From NCBI GenBank assembly GCA_903813345.2, contig CAIIXF020000007.1:9183730-9247729 (forward strand): DNA of 64,000 bases, in the 5' to 3' direction. Below the pieces are notes generated by a model. The model was not told the DNA's origin, did not search any database, and worked only from the letters and a program-made list of their open reading frames with translations. Origin of the DNA: Owenia fusiformis (Eukaryota; Annelida; Polychaeta; Sabellida; Oweniidae). Position 1 is the first letter of the stretch. Every line of letters starts with the position of its first letter. Below are positions 37,001-46,554 of this stretch, one piece after another. Position numbers and translations under genes: made by a program.

Positions 37001-39625
37001 GACATAACTCGTTAAATCCAACAATAATTAATTGCAGGCTATGAAGACTTTAAGAATAGTCATGGAAGCAAAACGATTTGTAAAATTCGTGTACTTTTAA
37101 CTGTCTACCTTACACAAGACAAAAGTTATACGCATTATACCTGACTTAATGGAATGACTCTTTGATTGCAGCTTAATTTGATATTTTTCATCAACATAAT
37201 TCGGGTTCTGGTAACGAAGCTTGCGACGAGTAATAGTTCGGAACATGTCCAAATGAGGTAAGGTGAGATGTGACCTGTGATCAGAAATATATTCTTAAGT
37301 TATTGAGGATAAGGACAAATCTTGAAATCTAAACATCAATTATTGAATTGTAACGAACATTGATTTTTTAGCACAAGTGAGACGTATTCTTTTTGTTATT
37401 AACAGAGGAATATATTGAAGTATTAATTATTCAACTAGGCTATGATAGTATTTTTCCCAAATGAAAACCTGTAATTGTATCAAACAATTATAAAATAATG
37501 TGTGAATGTTGCTTAAAAAGAGCTTTTGCTTGACATAATACCTGATCGATAATGTAAATTTCATTTAGAGATCTGTCTTAAGCGGATCAAGATATTGTAA
37601 TTGTAATTTATTAAAATGTACACATACTTAATACCAAATTAATTAAAAAATACACATACATTACATTATTTCATTTTGAATCTGTGTTTTATCACTATAT
37701 CCCCAGTCACGTATTATTACTTTATCGCAAATATTTCTTCTGAATATTTAATATACTAGTGTATAAAACAAGCCAATAATACCAAAAAGCACATATTTTT
37801 TATATGCTTTGCATTCAAACTTTATAGTAATGCTCTTTGAAAATCAAATAGCATTTTGGTGATCATATACATTAAGCTTGTATTATACACAAGTATATTA
37901 AATATTCAGAAGAAATATTTACGATACGGTAATAACACGTGACTGGGGAGATATAGTGATAAAACACAGATTCAAAATGTAACTCCAATCAAGTAGTATA
38001 GTCTTTTTTGTTATGTAGTCAGGAAATAGTTTGTAAAGCAAAGGGCCGAAGAAGTATTGCATCTAGATGTTTAAACTCTTGGAAATTACAGATATGATTG
38101 GAACAAACATAAAAACACACCGAGGTTTCATCATCGGTACAAAAATAAAAGCAAATTAATTAAGCTATGAAAATGATATTAGTTATATCTATCAAAGACA
38201 TGTGAATCTTAGAGTACGTTGTACGTAAGTAAGATTCATTGCTATTAATCAATAATTTCTTTCTCAGAAAGGCAGCTAAAGGGATAGCAATACTCTTCCC
38301 CCTTCTTGGAATCACAAACTTGTTGTTCATCATAAAGCCACGTCACAGTGGCCCAATAGCAGAGTCGGCGTATTATATCTCAAATACCGTCCTGCAGATC
38401 TCACAGGTGGGTCTCATAAAGCATCCGGTTCACATCATTCAATTTCATATATTTTCTATACATTTGAGTCAACGTTTAAATTAAGTCCAGAAGTCGCTCA
38501 TTTAAATCAAAGATCCTCTTTTCATAATGCATATGCTCAATGAATCACATTTTTTTACTTATTGATATTAATGTATATAAAATACATTCTTTACTTATAT
38601 ATTGCAATTTGTATGTTGTAAAACCTGTTTTTCAGGGATTCTTCGTGTCACTTATTTATTGCTTCATGAGCACTGAGGTAAGAATAAAACAACATACAAT
38701 ACAATACAGCATACTACACATCATATATTTTACAGTATACACCACCTGAAAATTCTAGGCCCAACTATACCAAATAGCTACACTTAAAGTTAACCTGAGA
38801 GTAATAGCTTGACTATTTTTTATTCATGAACATGTAGTCCAGTTCTGGCAGGTGATACATAAAATCCATATACTTTCCGTTGAGGTTGTAATACCATTTT
38901 GTAATGAATTATTAACAGCATAAATCACAACAACAAACGGAGTTTCCAGGTCAACTATTGCAAATAAATCATCATATGGTGAATAGTAATGGTATGAAGA
39001 TGTTCTTTTTGTCTATTAACTCCCGAACTGAATATCAATCTTATCGAGAAATCAGTTATTAAGGGATAATAAGATGTACGTGTTTCCTCAGTTATCTAAG
39101 TACATCTAACACATACCATATACCTTTTTAATAAAGGGCAATAAAGATATACATATATGTACATGCAGAGTCATTCATTCTTGAATACTTAACTGATGAC
39201 ATCTATGTGTAAAATAATTTTTCAATATCGACATATTCTACATTTTTCTAAATAGAAAATCTTCAATCCGTAAAAAGATGTACTGATTATAATTGAATTA
39301 AAACAAAACAACCATTGACCAGTCAAAGAAACATCGAAGTAGACACATTTATGCATTTCACAAGCTCAGGATATCAAGTGAATGCCATGCTTATTTTTTA
39401 CCCAGAAGTCATTTGAATCTTGATTATTATGAAACGTGATAATGATAACACTATTTGAAAATATAACCTTGTTTTCCACAATAGGTCCAATCTGCAATTA
39501 AAAAGAGATGGGGGCGGTACAAAATCAGCAAAGCAGGAGGAACAAGGTATAGAAGGCGCAGCAGTCGAACCTCATCCATCTTCATCTCAGTCTCTCAAAC
39601 AGAGGTAGTGACACAGTCACTTTAG
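15939..39625 (+). CDS. PDF-receptor-like class B1 GPCR (5'-partial, 10 exons)
   Basis: A seven-helix secretin-family receptor, expected at the plasma membrane to bind a peptide hormone and couple to G proteins. Exons: 15939-16043, 27167-27252, 28133-28257, 30117-30243, 35291-35447, 36822-36952, 37172-37257, 38268-38406, 38636-38677, 39485-39625. All junctions are AG/GT and phase-compatible and encode 378 residues. Seen in order: hormone-receptor domain, TM1 to TM7, and a basic C-tail. Hallmarks are IHVNLIISFILR (TM2), EGLYLHN (TM3), GWG (TM4), PLLGITN (TM6) and QGFFVSLIYCF (TM7). EGLYLHN with Asn, PLLGITN, and loss of the TM6 Thr resemble the pigment-dispersing factor receptor more than CRF, VIP or calcitonin receptors; subfamily confidence is about 0.6. 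The signal-peptide exon and first ectodomain cysteine are missing and must lie upstream. The introns hold many transposons. Confidence 0.92.
17272..17621. mobile_element. Small TIR element (MITE-like), ~350 bp
   Basis: The ends TCATGGGCGTA.. and ..TACGCCCATGA are inverted, and the similarity continues weakly inward (GCGCC / GGGC, ACGCAC). A GC-rich block with CCCCGGACCCCCTGC at about 17521-17545 contrasts with the A+T-rich surroundings. Non-coding. Confidence 0.5.
18817..18971 (+). repeat. 16-bp tandem array, left (GACAACTCATCCCCTR)
   Basis: About ten units, differing mainly at the last base (A/G) and by an A/T change in two units (GACATCTC). Because 16 is not a multiple of 3, the array reads through different frames, so the low-complexity ORF translations here are artefacts. 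Confidence 0.9.
19648..19819 (-). repeat. 16-bp tandem array, right, opposite orientation
   Basis: About eleven units of GGATGAGTTGTCYAGG, the reverse complement of the left array, placed as its mirror image within the same element. Confidence 0.9.
20505..20605 (-). repeat. Dispersed repeat with CTCF-like motif, partial copy 1
   Basis: On the minus strand it matches the repeats at about 51560 and 58610, including CAGATGCGAG, GGTAGTTACCAG and CCACCAGGTGGC (20545-20556). Confidence 0.65.
22281..22295 (+). repeat. C homopolymer, 15 bases
   Basis: Longest of seven G or C runs of 10 or more bases in the window, despite the high A+T content. Confidence 0.9.
23987..24820. mobile_element. Foldback repeat rich in CGTTC/ACGTCC motifs, ~834 bp
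   Basis: The outer ends AATCAGTTTAAACCCGTT and their reverse complement (ending near 24819) are followed by matching CTACCTCGTT and ACGTCC blocks. The inner arms (about 24150-24330 and 24420-24600) are clear imperfect reverse complements meeting near 24375. The left part repeats a CTCGTTNNNANNACGTCC theme several times. A third, partial copy of the inner arm is at about 24955-25090. Non-coding. Confidence 0.65.
25646..26353. mobile_element. Possible TIR element, ~700 bp
   Basis: TAGTGGGCCAAAAA at the left and TTTTTGGCCCAGTGTA at the right are inverted, and little further similarity is visible inward. Tentative. Confidence 0.3.
27167..27252 (+). CDS. PDFR-like exon: hormone-receptor domain, part 2
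   Basis: 86 nt, from phase 1 to phase 0. It encodes YNAVRTCSLSGEW and SNYTECLEC, the conserved C-terminal half of the ectodomain (Arg-x-Cys, Gly-x-Trp, Asn-Tyr-Thr-x-Cys). The LEC cysteine is extra to the usual six. Confidence 0.92.
28133..28257 (+). CDS. PDFR-like exon: stalk and TM1
   Basis: 125 nt, phase 0 to phase 2. A polar stalk is followed by TM1, about IYSLTCLVIAFVIFMVF, ending on the split Arg codon at the ICL1 junction. Confidence 0.92.
28312..29091 (+). repeat. Three G/C homopolymer runs in one intron
   Basis: C runs at 28312-28324 and 28489-28498 and a G run at 29081-29091 lie between the TM1 and TM2 exons. No gene is seen in the rest of this 1.9-kb intron. Confidence 0.7.
30117..30243 (+). 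CDS. PDFR-like exon: ICL1 and TM2
   Basis: 127 nt, phase 2 to 0. It encodes NLWCRRIFIHVNLIISFILR and continues to the extracellular end of TM2. It contains the conserved class B His of TM2. The exon length is identical to that of the corresponding exon in the minus-strand receptor. Confidence 0.93.
30381..30655. mobile_element. Palindromic MITE, ~275 bp
   Basis: Nearly the whole element is one inverted repeat: the left starts AGAGTTCGCAACTCACTTATA and the right mirrors it. The centre pairs CTCTATACGTCCATA with its complement. A shortened relative lies at 57981-58130 in an intron of the other receptor. Confidence 0.85.
30966..31064. repeat. 99-bp hairpin repeat
   Basis: CACGCCTAACCATCGACAAC at the left is mirrored exactly at the right, and the complementarity continues through CAGTGACA. 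Possibly a miniature foldback element. Confidence 0.8.
31357..31700 (+). repeat. Diverged ~230-bp tandem duplication
   Basis: The blocks at about 31357-31480 and 31588-31700 share TTGAAGGTCAAGAAGGT-like, TTTTCTAAA and ATCTGACTTTA..TTTGAGATTT segments in the same order. Non-coding. Confidence 0.55.
32501..33714 (+). mobile_element. TIR element with AAACTGCGCGC motifs, copy B
   Basis: Homologous to 13342-14606 in the same orientation: shared blocks include GACAAACTGCGCGCATAT, GGGAGGACAC, GACAGTACCATT and CCCGATGTAAACCT. Its ends (ATCACGGCGCGGTATCCAAA and the mirror) differ from those of copy A beyond ATCACG, so the two are related subfamilies. Short ORFs in it are incidental. Confidence 0.75.
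33773..35155. mobile_element. TIR element (ATAGTCCATGGTATGA ends), copy 1, ~1.38 kb
   Basis: The ends ATAGTCCATGGTATGA and its mirror are followed on both sides by TAGCACACTMTAGCGCAGC and an ATTTGAMC-like block. It shares both end regions with 36130-36698, so it is the longer member of a pair. No transposase frame is visible. Confidence 0.75.
35291..35447 (+). CDS. PDFR-like exon: ECL1, TM3, start of TM4
   Basis: 157 nt, phase 0 to 1. It opens DWLCKTVL (the ECL1/TM3 Cys of the conserved disulfide) and carries WMFVEGLYLHN, with the conserved class B Glu. It ends in GFIGWG, where the split Gly codon is the intron site shared with the other receptor. Confidence 0.94.
36130..36698. mobile_element. 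TIR element (TAGTCCATGGTATGA ends), copy 2, ~570 bp
   Basis: Matches copy 1 (33773-35155) at both ends and in an inner block (AAATAACRTC..AGAAACCTAAA..ATTTTCTG..ATAATTCAGCC) but lacks about 800 bp of it. This is the pattern of an internally deleted derivative. The two copies flank the TM3 exon in adjacent introns. Confidence 0.75.
36822..36952 (+). CDS. PDFR-like exon: TM4, ECL2, TM5 start
   Basis: 131 nt, phase 1 to 0. It encodes LPLVFMIAWSIS, then QCWGE (the ECL2 Cys-Trp) and WIILVPIILALV. Its length equals the sum of two exons (67 + 64) in the minus-strand receptor. Confidence 0.93.
37172..37257 (+). CDS. PDFR-like exon: TM5 and ICL3
   Basis: 86 nt, phase 0 to 2. It encodes LNLIFFINIIRVLVTKL and a short ICL3. 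The sequence and exact length match the corresponding minus-strand exon. Confidence 0.94.
37672..37979. mobile_element. Palindromic MITE, ~308 bp
   Basis: CATTTTGAATCTGTGTTTTA and the following ~120 bases (through AATATTTCTTCTGAATATT) are mirrored at the right end, with a short non-palindromic centre. It lies in the intron before the TM6 exon. Confidence 0.8.
38268..38406 (+). CDS. PDFR-like exon: TM6, ECL3, TM7 start
   Basis: 139 nt, phase 2 to 0. It encodes KAAKGIAILFPLLGITN and continues to VLQISQ. Five residues before the TM6 Pro, where most class B receptors have Thr, there is Ile. Confidence 0.93.
38636..38677 (+). CDS. PDFR-like exon: TM7 micro-exon
   Basis: 42 nt, phase 0 on both sides, encoding GFFVSLIYCFMSTE. 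The class B Tyr (IYCF) is kept. The usual Asn of the CFxNxE motif is Ser here. Confidence 0.93.
39485..39625 (+). CDS. PDFR-like exon: helix 8 and C-tail, stop
   Basis: 141 nt to TAG. It encodes VQSAIKKRWGRYK and a Ser/Arg-rich tail (RYRRRSSRTSS) suited to phosphorylation. The acceptor is CCACAATAG. A GAG/GTAGTG site near 39604 could allow an alternative tail. The first good AATAAA downstream is at 40700-40705. Confidence 0.9.
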   Translation, partial: VQSAIKKRWGRYKISKAGGTRYRRRSSRTSSIFISVSQTEVVTQSL

Positions 39626-40329
39626 AATAACGCGCATGCGACTTAAGTATCTCACTCTTTGACAGAGGTTCAAATAGCCGCACCAAAGTTTTTATTTAGA
39701 TTAATGCGCATGATGATTTCAGTAGAAGTACCATTTATAGATATAATAGTTTGCACTTGTCTGATTCGGGATACGTTTAATGCTATAATGGTATCTACTA
39801 ATGGTATATATTATGTGGTCGGACTTTTGTTAAATGGACACATATTTCATAAGGAATGTGGCTTTAGGCCATACTAACAATATGTGACTTAAATCCAAAG
39901 ACAAGTGCACATTTGAAAAATAGTTTAAAATGACAAAATATAATCCACTTATCAAACTTCCGTAACAAAAGGGAGCATGTTCAAAGGTATGGTTTTTCTT
40001 TTTTTATGATTCCATGAGTTGTAGGCAGAATATTGATGATCGATCTGGCAGAAATATGTGTCAGCATTATATGTATATATGTGTTATGCAATAGGGATTT
40101 GAAGATGAATAATTGCAAAAATATGAACAAGAATGATCAAAACAATTCCTGCCCGTTACATAAACGGAATGGTTATAAGCACAGATGTGCATGTGCACAA
40201 CAAAGGTGAGAAATGTTTTTGATGACTCTGGCATCTCTTGAAGTATTCGGTCGCAAACGCTTTGATTTAGTATGGAATAGTGCTAACCCAACATTCCAAA
40301 CAATGCATCCCTGCTGAATTTTTTTCTCA

Positions 40330-40441
40330 GAAGAACTCCAGTTAATCGAACCTCAACAAGTAGATTCATGTTGGATAGTATTGTAAGAATCCATTTTCAA
40401 AAGTAAGAGTATGGGTTCGGGTTCTGAAACAGGATATTAGC
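40330..40441 (+). repeat. Solo arm related to the 46231-46554 MITE
   Basis: Shares TCAACAAGTAGATTCATG-, GATAGTATTG- and ATCCATTTTCAA-type blocks in order with the right half of the 46231-46554 element. Confidence 0.6.
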
Positions 40442-40699
40442 CTTGCCTTTTAGTATTTTGTGTTGGTACAAGAAGAGAAAATCATACCTTCGCAACTGCT
40501 CTATTTTGTTAAAGAATAGGATCCGTTTTGAAATTTAAAGAGTTTCACAACATTGTCATCTGGAATTTCCAAGATACCTCACCGGCATAAAAGAATCTGA
40601 ATGCTGACTTGGCTACTAGCGTTTAATGAAATTTGCATGATTTATAGGCATGTATTGCAGTTAAGCGCTGTGCCTTCATTTTGCAACTTGCTTGTAAAT

Positions 40700-40705
40700 A
40701 ATAAA
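40700..40705 (+). terminator. Candidate polyadenylation signal, PDFR-like gene
   Basis: First AATAAA found after the stop codon, about 1.1 kb downstream. Weak positional support. Confidence 0.3.
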
Positions 40706-41727
40706 TTGAATATGTAATAGACAAAGGAAACGTAACCATATTTACATAATATGCTTGATTAAACATTTCTCATTGATTCAATATATTTTGCAACAGGTTT
40801 GTGTCCCTGGTAAGTAAGTAGCACTTACTTAATAAGTTATTAATAATTTGAAATTTCAAACACTGCTTCTTTGCAAAGGGTACCTTGTGCTAGAATCAGG
40901 AAATCAAAGAAATGTGCTAATCTTATTTGTCTTTATTTTATGTTTATCTAAAACTGTAGCATGGCTATTTCTCTGATTGGTTCTGCCCCGAATTATTTAT
41001 CGGGTGACACAAAGCAAACAGGCCTGGTCAAAACTAGATTTATCCATTCGATATTTGTGTTATAAACCTACGAGTTTTAGGTGCACAAGGTCGAATCAGT
41101 GCCATGGGCGTCAGGGTCTAGTTATATTGTTTTTGAATAGAACAAGCAAACGTAGCTGTCATGGCTTCTTATTTCTTTATGAAATGAAGGCAGGCAGGTG
41201 TACCCATGAATGCATGAAATTCAGGGAATGCTATGATTTGGTAGCTTAATTTGTATTGACAACATTATGAGGATGAAATGATTACCTCTGACTCAAATAG
41301 TGTAAGGAGCTTTAATCCTGAACGAGGTATAGTATAGTATCCGTAGGTGACACGCCAACACATGATAACACATCATTAATAATAGTATGGACAAAAGTCA
41401 TAGTGCATGTAGTCATGACACTTTGATGCACCCAGTAAAAAATATAATCATGAAAAGTGATCTTTTCTTTGAGTAATTCATGTAAGGAAGAAACTAACAG
41501 TATGTGAAAGGGTACACACCCTTGATAACCCATTGTTGTTACATGAAAAAAAATGAAAACGATATTCATTTCGAAAAATATGCAACATTTGGATTATCAA
41601 TGACACAATGAATGTAATGAACAGTCCTATAAAATGATTGCAAAGATATGACGATTCTCGTTTTGACCAGTCAAGTTTAAGCTAACCCTAACAACTGTAA
41701 CCGTAGCCCATAAATATTAATTAAAGA

Positions 41728-42432
41728 AGAACCCCCGATAAGGAGAGCTTTTTAGAAGGACATTGCTTTTTTATTCTGAATGTGATCATCACGGAAGTTT
41801 AACACTACATCAGTGATGATCTTAGATATTCCCAAAAACAACTTGTGTGAAATAAAAATTGCTTTTTAAGAACATTTTTTGCAAGGCACTGAACTCGTTT
41901 TTTAAGGTTAGACTCTTTATTTGTGGTTAAAATCCGTGTATGGCCTGATGGGATAGGAACAAAGTGTCACAGTTGTAAGATACCTATTTATCTGAACTCT
42001 TAGGAAATAAAAAGAAATCAATGGGTGTTTCCCTAGAAATATGTTTTGAGACCTTTTCCACTCATGAGAATGACGGAATAATGGAACCAATTCGTAAAAA
42101 ATCGTAAAATATATTTCTTGTGGAGCACCCATCTATTTCTTTACGGAAACTATGACTTTGCTTTATTATGTTACTTAGTCACATTCTATTTTGCTTGTAC
42201 AGTAATGGGAAAGTTATTGATTTTAAGCAAAATGTAACAGTTAAATATGGAAAATTGAATTTTATCGCTTCACAAAAACTGTTCTTCAAACGCACGTTTT
42301 AATAATTCAAAGAAAATATTTCAGGATGTATAAATTCACCTCATTTCTAAAAGTATGTTAAAATGTCATGATGATCACTTCCAGAATAAAATAGTTGTGT
42401 CCTTCTAAAAAGCTCTCCTTATCAGGGGTTCT
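41728..42432. mobile_element. TIR element, ~705 bp
   Basis: AGAACCCCCGATAAGGAGAG at the left is mirrored at the right (ending GGGGTTCT), and similarity continues through CTTTTTAGAAGGAC and GTGATCATCA, about 60 bases per arm. Non-coding. Confidence 0.75.
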
Positions 42433-42778
42433 CCTTTATCCGACCTTAGGTGTACACAACCACTTTTATACTTTTAAATAATCTACCCTCCATTGATCAT
42501 TTAAAATATTGGCCTATCATAACCAAAGCGATGGCATGACTTCTGACCACTCTATTGTAAGCATGGGAATAACATTGGCTTTGTCTAGTCTGTACTAAAC
42601 TTATTGTATTATGTTATCTTAAGTCATGGCAATAATTCGTCCGGGTCTTAGGTGATGATGGATGGTCCACTGATTTGCAATACAAAGTTTTAAGACAGTC
42701 GTACAACAACAACAATAATAGTAGTTATAAATGTCTTGTCACAGCAATATGTGCATGCGCGTATTCAATATATATTAT

Positions 42779-43028
42779 TATAACATACCTATGATGATGT
42801 ATAGTGCAAAGTGTACACAAGACAGCGGGCCAATATAAGTTTTGAAAAGCCCGCGCCCGCTAACTTTCTGATTGGTCAAGGCGCTGACGTCATAACCAAT
42901 CAATCGAAGATAAAACTGCGCGAGCAATTTTTATAAACTCATTTCAATCATTTTCAAACCATTTGTTTGTCAATTCTATAAGAAAACGGTACTCTCTGAC
43001 CAGTCTACATCATCATAGGTATGTTATA
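42779..43028. mobile_element. MITE, 250 bp, with CCAAT/CRE-like core
   Basis: The ends TATAACATACCTATGATGAT and their mirror are nearly perfect inverted repeats. The GC-richer interior holds ATTGG (42871-42875), a perfect TGACGTCA (42885-42892) and CCAAT (42896-42900) in close array. Confidence 0.8.
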
Positions 43029-43035
43029 AATCGTT

Positions 43036-43146
43036 TATGTCACTATCGTGGCACAGATGCCCTCGGTTCTCAGAGATCAATGTCCCTCCCAAGGTCGGGC
43101 CATATATCACTGAGACCTCGGGCATATATGCCACGATAGTGACATA
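43036..43146. repeat. 111-bp hairpin repeat
   Basis: TATGTCACTATCGTGGCA at the left and its complement at the right, continuing through ATGCCC(T)CGG. It directly abuts the 250-bp MITE. Confidence 0.75.
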
Positions 43147-46100
43147 ACCTCTAAATATATATGCATATATTTTGTTACAATTTTTGTAAACATAAATCTA
43201 GCCTACTCACATTGTGTATTGATTCCTTGTTATCACAAATAAATATGGGCTTTAATATACCGTTTGCCTATGCGCATTGGTTATGTAACTTTAGCATTCT
43301 GTGATTCTATTAGTCTAATTTAAAGAATATGACTTTATTTTGCAGAACCTCAATTCCCATGCTCACCATCACAGAATGACGTCACTGTAATGGCGTCGCA
43401 TGATAGAACGATATTTGATTGATAATTGTAATCAGTCTAAAACTTACTATGAAAAAGGAAAACTACAGAGATTTATCCATTTGACATGTTTGATAGAGAC
43501 AAAATACTGTCATAATGATGTCATGTGAAAATCCATGATATATCATTAGACAATTGCTACCAATCGCAATGGATAGAAACATACGATCGCTGGTGAACGT
43601 GTGGATTGAATGTGTAATTCCTTGTTTTGCATTCCATATTATGTATACCTTCCGGGGACTCTAACGAGGAATGTATGGGACCGGAGGCTAAATGTGAATC
43701 TAGCATATATTGGCACAGGATACATTAACGTAAAGTAATAGGACATCAAAGGTTAAGAGTAGACGGCTTCATCTGTACAGCTTGGTTAAAAAGATGAAGA
43801 CTATTTATCAATGATGAACATTATGAAATAAATACACTGTGGACATAGAGATATTTCCAATATTGTACATCCATGTTAGATTAGTAATATGTTACTTCAG
43901 ATAGATGTCATAATTAAGCGTTGATGTTCTCTACTTCTCCTAACCAAAGATAGTTTCTTCTGACATGCGTTTAAAATAATGTTATATATTACATTGCTCA
44001 TTTCGACATTGAAACAAAGCATTTAAATCATTAATTACAAGAATGTGAATATATCAACCATACAAGAAAAATAATGCGTTAGATTCAAGGATGAAATTAG
44101 AAACACAATTGTGAGGAACGGTCCATATGACCGATGATCTGTGGGAATCAAAATATCGCTATACATGTTATGGTGGCACATTGTAAGGTTTGCTATCAAT
44201 TGCACTGTATCTGTGCCATAGAAAACATATAAATTTAAATTGGTCCAATTTTTGTTTTTTACTTTTTTGTTTTACACATAATAAATTTAATGTCTGAAAT
44301 TCAGCGCTATATAGCAGTTAGTAGTACTATTGAGCCTCAATTGCAAGTTTTTAAACGAGAGCATTTTGTCTTTATGATCGGGTCTCGTACAAACAACGAA
44401 GACGTCTTCCTTTTAAAGAAAATACAACACGTTTAAAAAATAAATAATTTATTTATATATATTTAAATAGTAAATATGTGTACATTCCAAACACAATGCT
44501 TTTATATTTGCGATACTTTCCACCGTATGGCCACCAAGGGTGATGTACATAATTTACGGGCGGATTAATATATGCTCAACATACATGGCACACTAATTAT
44601 ATGCCGTATGATAAAGGATTTCAGCCCAGGATTCAATGGAATGTAAGATGATTTAACGACGAATATTTGGTTTTAAACGAGTGCGACGGGACGAATATAA
44701 CGTTTACCATACTAGGTATGAGAGTGAATTAAATCACCCACAATCCATTGAGTCATGTGCTTAAATCTCACAATGCAATTGATTTTGTACAGTATTAATG
44801 GAATTGTTTTTGCAACGGGTTCATCCGAAGAATGGTCTAATATAGGCCACTAATCACTAATGAGAAATGAAAAAAATTGGCATTTGATCTGCAACCACAT
44901 GCCTTGCTATTCCTTCTGATAGTATTTTGGGTTTTAACTCAACTGCCACTTATAATTATGAAATTGATTATGGTAATCAATTTTACTTAATCTAAAAATA
45001 ACCATGCTTGGTAACAAGTTGTAATTTCAAGAATGTAGAGTATTTACAATAGTGCATTCTGATTGATCTTGCCTAGCTATGTGTGAATACAGTTTTAATA
45101 ACTCATTAATGTGTTTCAAATCCTCTATGAAAACTATGTTTCAATATTTTTACTGATTACTTGAACACCCAAATGAAGTTTTGGGAGGAACCTTCAAAAA
45201 TTGAGACATTTGTGCCCGTGTCACAATTTTACTTATATATTGTTCTCACAACGCCATGTTACTGTATATCTGTTTTATACAAAATTCAACTACAACAACA
45301 ACAAAATCCCTACTTCATTTTTTCAACAGATGACCCAGTTCTTTAAATCAGTTAAAATCGTATAAGTTAAACTTTCGCATTCCTTTCTGAAAAAATAGTC
45401 ATCACCATGGTAACATATCAAATCTCTATAGCTTTACTTTATTGCAACTTTCAAGTTGGGGAAAATTTCCATATATGACTGAAACTTCTTGGTATTCATT
45501 TGTTTCCGCTAAGTTCATACAGTTTCAAAAAGATGAAACGGACTTTATAGCAAATATACTGTATATTCAATAATTACTTGGCAGTCTGAAACTTTAACAG
45601 CTTTAACTACAGGCATACACCTGAATCTTGTATTTGTTTAATGTATATGGCTATGTCCATTTACGATATTTTACAATATAAATTATGTTATATACATAGA
45701 CCTATGTACATGTGCGAGAATGATGATATTTAGCATACAGCACTATTATATAACATTAACATGTGTACGACGATGCCGACTGCGATGCAGATGATTCCTC
45801 TTATACATGAATCTGGAGTCAACTCATTATATGAGAAATCAAACCAAAGTATATATCATAGAATACTACAGTACGCACAATTACTAAGATTACAACCAGC
45901 AATCTTATCGATATGGTAATAATTTAATTTACTAAATGATTGTGTTAAAACGTACATCGATGTCATTGTAACTACGACGCTACTAAACGTTTTGAATTTT
46001 TGTCAGGTACCAATTGTTTCTTAAGAGGAATGGTCATATCATCAATTGATAGATGATTGTGTTCTATCAAATAATACACATTAAATAATAGTAAACGTCT

Positions 46101-46230
46101 TATTTGTGTCATCTGTTCTCCAAATTGGAGAATAATGCAATAACCAAGCCAGATCCCTGTCATCAAAGCACAGAGTGACACCTAACGACATAATAATACC
46201 AACAACAAAGAATTCTAAAAAGCAAGCCCA

Positions 46231-46554
46231 ATGTCCTGTTTAAGAACCTCATATTCTTACTATTGAAAATGGATTCTTACAATTCTATCAAACATGAATC
46301 TGCTTGTTGAGATTCTATAAACTTGAGTTCTTGATAGAATGAGGATTTCAGCAAGAGTGCATTGACTTAACATTTGGATGACTATTGACTAAGCATCGGG
46401 ATACCATCATGTACGTCGCCCTGGGAATTGATTGAAAATCCTCAAATTCTCGGGGAAACTCAAGTTGATTGAATCTCAACAAGTACATTCATGTGGGATA
46501 GTATTGCAAGGATCCATTTTCAATAGTAAGAATATAGGTTCTTTAACAGGACAT
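46231..46554. mobile_element. Palindromic MITE, ~324 bp
   Basis: The left arm ATGTCCTGTTTAAGAACCT..TTGAAAATGGATTC is mirrored at the right end over about 95 bases. The centre is short and non-coding. Confidence 0.8.
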
